Positions 8,490-14,788 of a stretch of 14,788 nucleotides of DNA are shown here, one piece after another (the stretch's first letter is position 1; each line of letters opens with the position of its first letter). The position numbers and the translations under genes are program-made. The stretch covers positions 1 to 14,788 of the forward strand of contig JANBTH010000564.1 of assembly GCA_027578815.1 (NCBI GenBank), in the 5' to 3' direction. The DNA is from Coemansia sp. RSA 1804. Lineage: Eukaryota > Kickxellomycota > Kickxellomycetes > Kickxellales > Kickxellaceae. The notes under the pieces are model-generated. The model did not search any database. It saw only the letters and a program-made list of their open reading frames with translations, and was not told the DNA's origin.

Positions 8490-11400
8490 CTAATTTGGAT
8501 TCTTTTTACCATCGCTTTTTTGTGTCTGCTGATCTGCTGACGCTGTGTCCCAGAAGGCCCGGTTGTGGTATAGCGACTCGCCAAACAAAAATGGATGAGC
8601 GATCTCTTGAGACATGCGGGGCGGGTTGAGTGGGTAAAAGGTGGCGGGCGGAGGCTTTGGAGATAGCGGCGCACCTACGCGTTTTCTATTTGGCGCTCCT
8701 ATCGGTTCCACATGCGGCCGCTGCTCTCCGGCCAAAGCATGCACAGCCATTGGGCGGTATGATCCAAGTAGTTCGCTTGAAAGCCGGAGCGGTGGCTGCT
8801 GCTCTGCTGATGTGCCGCTATGCAAGGACATTGACCCAAGCTCGCTTGTCGCCGTTTCTCCGCCAGGCGATATACAGTGCTCGGCGACTGTGCTGTTTCG
8901 TCCAGACTCTTTGCCACTTAGCGATCCATGGCTAACCGCCACACTTCCAGTCATTCTATGGGAGTCATCTGCATCGAACAGACCATCTCTGTCACCAATT
9001 TCAAGAGAGTTAAACCGCAAGTGCTGCGATCTGTCCTCAAACCGGCGCAAAGACGTATCTTGGCCCAGACTGTCAGCAGGCTCAGAAAACATCCGCCCGA
9101 GTGCGTTATGGCCATTATGTGAAGACATGTCATTTGAAAACATCGTATGCGACGGTGTATCCACGGACTGTCGCAGCTTAATGGAATCGCCTTGTAAAAT
9201 CGACGTGCTGTATTGGCTGTACGCCTTGCGGCCAGAGCGCTCGGGAGTCGGATACGCAAGATCGGTATCCTTCAGAATGCTTAAGGCGCTTGCTTCAGCA
9301 GTGTTTGTGGCCTGTGTTGTAGGAGAGACTATTTCATTGTCCCAGTACGCGACATGGTTCAAACGACTAGTCGGATCAAGACCTCTGGGTGCGGAGACTG
9401 TGTGCCTACCAAACTCATTAGATATAGTGCCAATGGAACTCGACAGCGGCATAGCACCGTTTTCAAATGCACCTGTGGTTCCAAGCCCAGCTGAGGAAGT
9501 GATTCCAGAGGTCACAGTTGCTGCAGTCCCAGAAATCAATGGACTTCTGCGCCCCCACAGAGAGTACATATCGCTGAACTCTGCACTATGCCTCGAAGCT
9601 GTAGAATCTCCAGTAACTGCTCCGTAACCAGGTTGTGCTGTTGAGCGCTGTGAAGCAGGTTTGCAGGATGAAGAGAATCCATCCGTGTGAGGCGCAAGTG
9701 CACTGTCTGCAAAAGACGACGACCGAATGTGCTTGCTACCAGCCGCACTAACCGCATCGACGCTTCTTCTACCGGCAGCACCGCCATAGACACTTCTATC
9801 CATTGTAAATGAGCTGTTGCTGACTGGCATCCATCTTGAAGAAACCAGGACATTTGGATAACCGTGCGTCGGCGCAGTGCTGCTCCCAGCTACGCCTGCA
9901 ATATTTGCACCGCTAAGCCGATACGATGGCAGAAAAGCAGCCGACGGACGGGTCATCTCCATACTGCTGTTGACATGTAGAGAAGGCGAAGGTGGTGGAC
10001 GACGGTTAGACGCCTCTATTTCTAGCTTTTGTCTTTTGGAAGTAGCTTCCTTGAGCTGTGGAACAAGTGCATCCATCTCGCTTTGCAGCTCTTCCACGCG
10101 TGTCTTCATCTCCTTTTGAATCTCGATCTTCTGCCGCCGCCTTCTTTCGCTCTCTTTCACTTTGGAATCTAGCGCAGTATTTTTCTTTTCCTGTGCCTTC
10201 AGCTCTGTACGCTTCGACTTTAGCTTTGCTGAGAGCTCAGAGTGCTGTTTGGAAAGCTCATCCAGACGCGACTTTGCATTTTCAACCTCCATTTTAAGCA
10301 TGTCGATAGTTGATTTGAGCTCTGTTTGTTTCTGATCGTGATCCCGACGCTCGCGCTCCATGGTTGTTTCAAGGGCCTTTGCGTTGCGCTTGTACTTTTC
10401 AGCCTGTCTCTCCTGATCCTTTATGTGGTCTAGCGCTTTCTGCTTCCGTGTGCGAACCATTGAAATATCCTTTTCAAGCTGCAGTTTCTCCTTATCCAGC
10501 TGACGCTTCTCTGCCTCAAGTTCGCGTATCTTTTCACGCTGTCCTGATCTTGCGCTCTCCTCCTCCTTGCGACGGGCACGAAGAACCGAGATTTCTTTCT
10601 GTAGCTGTGTACGCTCTTTTTCTGATTGTGTCTTCAGCGATGATATATTGTCCTCCAACTGCTTGATGGCTCGCTGCGAAGCACCGATCTCCTCATATAG
10701 ATGTTCTATGTCAACTGGCGTGGTTTCAGTCGATTCGCGTCTGTCGGCGACACGGCCTCCATCAGTTACATCGTCCTCTTTGGCGGCATGTGTGCTGACA
10801 AACACCGGTAGCGATGGGGCTCGCCCACGGCTTTTGGATATTGCCCATACACGCAGCTGATACATTGAGGCCGGATTCAATCCCTGAATTCTTGCAAGTC
10901 CGTCTTCCGGCTTGCAATGCCCGACAATATGCCCATCGACCTCGATCTCATACCGCGATACACGTGCTTCAGGCAGTGTCTTTCGGTCTATTGTGAGAAA
11001 TCTGCCAATGTTTAATGCAGTGACGACACTAGCGTTCATATGGCCAGATCCGAGGCTAGTAGCGTTGCTTGGCCGAGTGGGAGATTGTTCGTTTCCATGT
11101 GTTGCTGAATGCTGCATATGCATCGTTTGAGGAGCTGTTGCTTGCATAGTGGCTGTAGAACCGGCATTTTCTAACGCTGATGTGGTAGGAAAAGTATTTT
11201 GCTGCAATGCTGAATGGTCAGTCAAACCACCATGCAACGCTATGGTGCCAGAGGAAGATGAGGAATCAAGCTCAGGCACAATCAAGCTGCTGTGGCCAGG
11301 GAGATGCGACCAACAAATAACCACACTCGTATCCGATACTTCTACAATGCTTAGACGAGGCGGAATTGGCGGAATAATGCCCAACAGCAGGCACATCGGA

Positions 11401-12107
11401 TCCAGCAAACGCTCAAGCTTTTTGGAGTTTTGATAGATAAGCCAGAGTATGCCAAACGATGTGCAATAAGCAGCAATCGGAGCCTGCAAATATTCAGGCA
11501 GAATCTCGCACCAAGGCGAGTGCATTCTCATCAGGCTCATCAGTGCGGTTATTGCCCAACCCTTGGCATCCAGGCCATGTATGCCCCTAACCAGCAGCAT
11601 GCACACAACAATTGTCGAGAATAGCGATGTTGCAGACAGAGGTATGAGGTAAAATATAGCCACATTGATAATAGTCATGGACACTGTTAGGGCAGCAAAA
11701 AGAAGAATCGACACACCAAAGGCCTGCACAAACACCGAGAACGAGAAAAAGGTAAATACAAGCCATTCAGCTGGCATATGCAGGTCCATGATGTCAAAGA
11801 GAGAGACACCGAACCACGCTACAAATGCAGCAGTTGCACGGTGCCGGACAAAAAACAGAAGAATCTGGTCCCACCACATCTCCAATAGCCTTGCAATATC
11901 GCTTTCCTCAGCTATTCCACCGTTGTCCGTGGACGGATAAGGTGTTTGGGTGGATTGGTGCGCTTGGTAGCCCTTGCCACTTTCTGGGCTTTGTGCTGGC
12001 ATGCATCCATGTTCTGTGCTTGCTGTCTTCTGCGACGAGGCTGAAGCTGCTGCCTCATTTGATATCGCCGCCGCTGCCGATGCTGGTGCCTGCTTTCCGG
12101 ACTTCAT
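8490..12107 (-). CDS. multipass membrane protein with fibronectin-III domain and long coiled coil
   Basis: This 1205-residue protein of unknown function has a clear modular plan. Residues 1-70 are low-complexity Ala/Ser. About five hydrophobic membrane segments lie between 81 and 247 (for example around 115-156, 161-176 and 210-226). A fibronectin type III domain starts at PPIPPRLSIVEV (246-257), with core VVICW (262-266). It resumes after a long insertion at VSRYEIEVDG (383-392) and LNPASMYQLRVWAIS (410-424). A Lys/Glu/Arg-rich coiled coil runs from about 467 to 700. A Ser/Thr/Pro-rich, probably disordered tail (701-1205) ends with a conserved-looking patch, PPRMSQEIAHPFLFG. The plan matches FN3 proteins I associate with filamentous fungi, probably in the ER or nuclear envelope with the coiled coil in the cytosol. 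Location and topology are inferred. The start is the ATG at 12107, single exon. Confidence 0.85.
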   Translation of the reverse strand: MKSGKQAPASAAAAISNEAAASASSQKTASTEHGCMPAQSPESGKGYQAHQSTQTPYPSTDNGGIAEESDIARLLEMWWDQILLFFVRHRATAAFVAWFGVSLFDIMDLHMPAEWLVFTFFSFSVFVQAFGVSILLFAALTVSMTIINVAIFYLIPLSATSLFSTIVVCMLLVRGIHGLDAKGWAITALMSLMRMHSPWCEILPEYLQAPIAAYCTSFGILWLIYQNSKKLERLLDPMCLLLGIIPPIPPRLSIVEVSDTSVVICWSHLPGHSSLIVPELDSSSSSGTIALHGGLTDHSALQQNTFPTTSALENAGSTATMQATAPQTMHMQHSATHGNEQSPTRPSNATSLGSGHMNASVVTALNIGRFLTIDRKTLPEARVSRYEIEVDGHIVGHCKPEDGLARIQGLNPASMYQLRVWAISKSRGRAPSLPVFVSTHAAKEDDVTDGGRVADRRESTETTPVDIEHLYEEIGASQRAIKQLEDNISSLKTQSEKERTQLQKEISVLRARRKEEESARSGQREKIRELEAEKRQLDKEKLQLEKDISMVRTRKQKALDHIKDQERQAEKYKRNAKALETTMERERRDHDQKQTELKSTIDMLKMEVENAKSRLDELSKQHSELSAKLKSKRTELKAQEKKNTALDSKVKESERRRRQKIEIQKEMKTRVEELQSEMDALVPQLKEATSKRQKLEIEASNRRPPPSPSLHVNSSMEMTRPSAAFLPSYRLSGANIAGVAGSSTAPTHGYPNVLVSSRWMPVSNSSFTMDRSVYGGAAGRRSVDAVSAAGSKHIRSSSFADSALAPHTDGFSSSCKPASQRSTAQPGYGAVTGDSTASRHSAEFSDMYSLWGRRSPLISGTAATVTSGITSSAGLGTTGAFENGAMPLSSSIGTISNEFGRHTVSAPRGLDPTSRLNHVAYWDNEIVSPTTQATNTAEASALSILKDTDLAYPTPERSGRKAYSQYSTSILQGDSIKLRQSVDTPSHTMFSNDMSSHNGHNALGRMFSEPADSLGQDTSLRRFEDRSQHLRFNSLEIGDRDGLFDADDSHRMTGSVAVSHGSLSGKESGRNSTVAEHCISPGGETATSELGSMSLHSGTSAEQQPPLRLSSELLGSYRPMAVHALAGEQRPHVEPIGAPNRKRVGAPLSPKPPPATFYPLNPPRMSQEIAHPFLFGESLYHNRAFWDTASADQQTQKSDGKKNPN

Positions 12108-12664
12108 TCAAGTACGTCGATAAGGCAAATTCGGGGGCGGCACAGGCGTCCTAATGCAATTTCTTGCCTTGTTTCTCTGTGACTGACAAGGGTTGCAGAC
12201 GCAGTAGCAATTGTGAGTATGTGCTAGTTCCCCCAAAGCGACTAGGTGTCGCAGAATATCAAATAGTTAGTATAGTGTTGAACTCTGTCCCTTAGAGTGC
12301 TGAATTGCTGCTGGTGTGCAAAAGGCAAAAAAGGGAGAAGACAAAGACTTTATAATTTAAGAATAGAAAATGAGGCCAAAGAATTAAAAATGAAGAGACA
12401 TGCACAAAAGGTCGTTCTATCAAAATCCCGTTCTTTCACCAAAAAGAAAGAAGCCGAAAAGGGCCACTTTTCTGGTTAACGCTTAAAGTTACTGTTTTTT
12501 TTTGCACACACTAACAATTTTGCAAAAAAAAAAAAACAAAAAAGCACTTTATGGATAACTTTTCCTTTTTCTTTCTTTCTACAATAGAAAGATTTGATCC
12601 CTGCTTTTTATTTTGCTCACTAGCCTGTTGTTGGTCATTTGAAATCACTCTGAAGATAAATCGA
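12108..12664. promoter_or_regulatory. divergent promoter region, FN3/coiled-coil gene and HEM14
   Basis: This 557-bp spacer lies between two divergent starts. The part nearer HEM14 is A-rich and includes TATAAT at 12351-12356. A T9/A12 inverted repeat at 12495-12535 is listed separately. An ATG at 12551 is in frame with HEM14 and could extend it. No haem- or iron-response motif is recognised with confidence. Confidence 0.5.
12495..12532. repeat. poly(T)/poly(A) inverted repeat upstream of HEM14
   Basis: TTTTTTTTTGCA (12495-12506) is mirrored by TGCAAAAAAAAA (12521-12532), giving perfect 12-bp arms around a 14-bp loop. The A tract continues to 12535. It lies 130-170 bp before the HEM14 ATG. 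It may simply be paired nucleosome-excluding tracts in the core promoter; if transcribed, it would form an A/U-rich hairpin in the leader. Confidence 0.7.
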
Positions 12665-14251
12665 ATGGCGGCTACGATTTCTGTTCTTGGCGGAGGAATA
12701 AGCGGCCTTAGTGCGGCCTGGTATCTGTCCCAGCGGTTGCCACCAACTGTAAAAGTGCAGCTCATTGAGGGTTCTTCGCGACTAGGTGGCTGGGTGCGGT
12801 CAGAAATTCGCCAGGCTGGAGGAGCGTCTTTCCTTGCGGAAAAGGGGCCGCGCACTCTGCGCACTGGGAGCTCGCGTGAGGCACTAGCTGTTCTGGAGCT
12901 TATGGACGATCTCGATCTGCGGTCGCAAGTTGTCGCGGTGTCGAAGATGTCTGCTGCTGCGCGGAACCGATACATATACTTCAACGGAGAGCTCAACTGT
13001 ATGCCAAGCGGCCTGGCATCGCTGCTGACTGGCCTTCCTCCTGCTGTCCGGTGTCTACCACGAGGGATCTTTCACGATCTGATAACGCCTAAAAACACGC
13101 CAGAAGGCAGCACTGACGAATCAGTCCACAGCTTTGTCAGCCGACGCTTTGGCGAGGAGGTGGACGACAACCTGGCCTCGGCCGTGATGCATGGGATCTA
13201 CGCCGCCGACACAAAGAAGCTTAGTGCTCGTGCACTTCTCTACCCATTCTGGCTTGCTGACCACACAGGAAAGACAGGCGTTATCAGGGGGTTGCGCAGA
13301 GTGGCAAAGCTGTCCCGTGCCAACAACGCACGCTTTTCAATTCGCGACAGCATGGAGAGACAGGACAATGAAAGTCGTCGCGCCAAAGCCCCCGAGTTCT
13401 GGGAAATGATTGATGAGGCAAGCATGTACTCGTTTCGCAATGGGATGCAGACGCTGACAGAGGGGTTGGTCAGCAAGCTGCGACTGCGGCCTAACGTGGA
13501 GATCATTGCTGGCCAGGCGGTAACAAACATTCAACAAGGAACAGACGGAATGGCCGAGGTTGTCCTTGCAGACGGACAGGTCCTGTCTGCGAACCATATC
13601 ATCAACACTCTGCCGCTTCACTATCTTCGGGATATCTTTGGCGATGTGCGCCCAAGCTCTCTTGTTGAGAACACGCCATATGCCGATGTGGCTGTGGTTA
13701 ATGTCACATATCTCGCAAAGCATATTGAGCCAGTCGATGGTTTTGGATATCTTGTTCCGCGCGCCTCAGCCGGCAACTCCAAGGCTTTGGGCGTGGTCTT
13801 TGACTCTCGGGCACTACCGGCACAGGACGGCGATGCAGCCATATCACGACTAACCGTCATGCTTGGCGGGCCACAATTCAAGAGTATTTTTGGCGACCCG
13901 GACAGCGTGTCCAGCACTGTTCTGGAAGACGCTGCATTGGAAACCATTCGCAATCAGCTCGGGATCCAGATGGCTCCAGCAGATGTTGATGCAACGCTTG
14001 GCAGAAGATGCATTCCCTCGTACACAGTCGGCTATGTTGACAGGTTGAAAAGCATGCATGAGTGGGTGAAGAGCCAGCTCAACGGCCGCATGAGTGTTGC
14101 TGGTGCTGCGTATGGCGGCCCAGCTGTGCCCCAGTGCATTCTCAACACCCGCGATCTGGTGAACCGCCACCTGAATTTAGATGCCTTGGATGCTCCTCAA
14201 AACGTCACTGGGCTGGAGGAGATTATAAGTAACTTTGAATACACGAAGTGA
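12665..14251 (+). CDS. HEM14: protoporphyrinogen oxidase (haem biosynthesis)
   Basis: This 528-residue FAD enzyme of the mitochondrial inner membrane oxidises protoporphyrinogen IX to protoporphyrin IX with oxygen, the penultimate step of haem synthesis. The N-terminal Rossmann motif is GGGISG (9-14), with the ribose-binding acidic residue E35 and RLGGW (39-43). GPRTLR (61-66) corresponds to the conserved substrate/FAD-side motif. The signature HGIYAADTKKLSARA is at 176-190, and IPSYTVGYVDRL is at 450-461. The FAD-closing motif MSVAGAAYGG is at 476-485, followed by VPQCI. Length fits the family (yeast Hem14 is 539). The ATG at 12665 is chosen because it places the FAD motif at residue 9, as in relatives that start just before it. 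An in-frame ATG at 12551 would add 38 residues with a hydrophobic stretch. Single exon, no key motif missing. Confidence 0.93.
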   Translation: MAATISVLGGGISGLSAAWYLSQRLPPTVKVQLIEGSSRLGGWVRSEIRQAGGASFLAEKGPRTLRTGSSREALAVLELMDDLDLRSQVVAVSKMSAAARNRYIYFNGELNCMPSGLASLLTGLPPAVRCLPRGIFHDLITPKNTPEGSTDESVHSFVSRRFGEEVDDNLASAVMHGIYAADTKKLSARALLYPFWLADHTGKTGVIRGLRRVAKLSRANNARFSIRDSMERQDNESRRAKAPEFWEMIDEASMYSFRNGMQTLTEGLVSKLRLRPNVEIIAGQAVTNIQQGTDGMAEVVLADGQVLSANHIINTLPLHYLRDIFGDVRPSSLVENTPYADVAVVNVTYLAKHIEPVDGFGYLVPRASAGNSKALGVVFDSRALPAQDGDAAISRLTVMLGGPQFKSIFGDPDSVSSTVLEDAALETIRNQLGIQMAPADVDATLGRRCIPSYTVGYVDRLKSMHEWVKSQLNGRMSVAGAAYGGPAVPQCILNTRDLVNRHLNLDALDAPQNVTGLEEIISNFEYTK

Positions 14252-14677
14252 TTCAATCGTGAAAATAAACACTTTCCGCGCAATGGTCAACGATTGTTTT
14301 GTGGTATTTATTAACTGCAGTTACAGTTACAAAACGATGGTATATGCAAAATATAAAGCTACAAAAAATACATCTATCTGACTCTTTAAACCCCAGAAGA
14401 ATGCCCTCAAAACATTTTATCTACGCTGCACAAGTTACGACAAGAGTAACCAGATAACCAAGACGTTGGCATTCCGCACATGCCTTGCAAAACAGCAACC
14501 GCTTTCCTCTTGCTAGGAACTCATGCAATAATGTGTATATACATACGCCAGAAGCACTAAACAGCCATGACCAACCTAAAGAATAGTAATCAGAAAACAG
14601 AGCAAAAGAGCAATATTGCTTTTAGTTTGTTGCAGTTGAAATACAAATAAAAATAGCACCGCATCTATCTGCTTGTA
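14252..14677. other. convergent 3' region between HEM14 and the right-edge gene
   Basis: This 426-bp AT-rich region has no open frame of interest. AATAAA at 14264-14269, 13 bp past the HEM14 stop, is a candidate polyadenylation signal for HEM14. TTTATT at 14307-14312 is AATAAA on the minus strand and could serve the right-edge gene, giving a 3' UTR of about 370 bases. No RNA gene was recognised. Confidence 0.45.
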
Positions 14678-14788
14678 TTAGCAGCCACAGAGTGCACTTG
14701 GATCAGAAGATTGAGTTTGGCTTAACTCCTTGCATCGTGTCGACATTGAATTGTCTCCGCCTGGGGCGGCAAGGTTCATCACATGTAG
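14678..14788 (-). CDS. C-terminal end of a gene ending in Cys-Gly-Cys, possibly a Rab-type GTPase (partial)
   Basis: Reading from the right edge on the minus strand, one frame stays open for 36 codons to TAA at 14678-14680. It encodes a Ser/Gln/Asp-rich tail that ends SSDPSALCGC. A terminal C-x-C is the double-geranylgeranylation signal of many Rab GTPases (Rab4 and Rab14 end in CGC), and a polar variable tail before it is typical. The GTPase domain would lie beyond the window, so this rests only on the tail. A second minus-strand frame is open to TGA at 14703-14705, so the frame is not certain. Alternatives are an unrelated protein or a chance open run. Confidence 0.4.
   Translation of the reverse strand, partial: LHVMNLAAPGGDNSMSTRCKELSQTQSSDPSALCGC

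Noticed and set aside
8641..9627. 328-codon open frame on the + strand
   Set aside because: It lies entirely antisense to the 1205-residue gene, within its Ser/Thr-rich tail. Its translation is Ser/Pro/Arg-rich with no domain. It is explained as a shadow of the coding strand's codon bias.
8490..12107. FFAT-like motif (DGLFDADD) in the tail of the FN3/coiled-coil protein
   Set aside because: It has an acidic flank and the F-D-A core, but it lacks the aromatic residue at motif position 2 and the acidic residue at position 1. It is too weak to claim VAP binding.
12297..12479. Basic 60-codon frame on the + strand upstream of HEM14
   Set aside because: It begins at a GTG. The Lys/Arg richness follows from A-rich promoter DNA, and there is no sign of selection on codons.
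1..14788. Secondary-metabolite cluster, mobile element or multi-gene defence system
   Set aside because: The recognised genes are unrelated housekeeping or surface genes in alternating orientation. There is no transposase, integrase, terminal repeat or shared regulation pattern.

Overview
The window looks like nuclear DNA of a fungus. Five long, apparently intronless protein genes are recognisable: a Set5-type SET/MYND methyltransferase, a mitochondrial rhomboid protease (Pcp1/PARL type), an Acl4-type TPR chaperone for ribosomal protein uL4, a secreted cysteine-rich protein with a predicted GPI anchor, and protoporphyrinogen oxidase (Hem14). A sixth long gene encodes a large membrane, fibronectin-III and coiled-coil protein of a type I associate with filamentous fungi. 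Set5, Acl4 and the GPI-protein architecture are fungal. The lack of introns in about 9 kb of coding sequence suggests an intron-poor lineage. An early-diverging group such as Kickxellomycotina would fit, but that is only an inference.

Layout. 1-198: probably the last exon of an upstream + strand gene. 199-2251: about 2 kb without a convincing gene, holding one 163-codon orphan frame on the minus strand, an 8-bp tandem repeat and poly(dA:dT) tracts near the SET5 promoter. 2252-3463 (+): SET5. 3594-4826 (-): rhomboid protease, tail-to-tail with SET5. 4827-5198: short divergent promoter. 5199-6332 (+): ACL4. 6333-7041: intergenic, with a pyrimidine-rich, STRE-containing promoter. 7042-7707 (+): GPI protein. 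7708-8489: convergent intergenic spacer. 8490-12107 (-): 1205-residue membrane/FN3/coiled-coil protein. 12108-12664: divergent promoter. 12665-14251 (+): HEM14. 14252-14677: convergent 3' regions. 14678-14788 (-): probable C-terminal end of another gene, ending Cys-Gly-Cys like a Rab GTPase.

The genes do not form a pathway or cluster. They are ordinary housekeeping and surface genes in alternating orientation. Rhomboid protease and Hem14 both belong to the mitochondrial inner membrane, but they lie 8 kb apart and nothing suggests joint control. I found no mobile element, CRISPR array, tRNA, rRNA or recognisable snRNA, and no evidence for a new multi-gene system. The best leads are the FN3 domain split by a roughly 110-residue insertion, the internal cysteine duplication in the GPI protein, the CGC tail at the right edge, and the gene-poor left 2 kb with its orphan frame.
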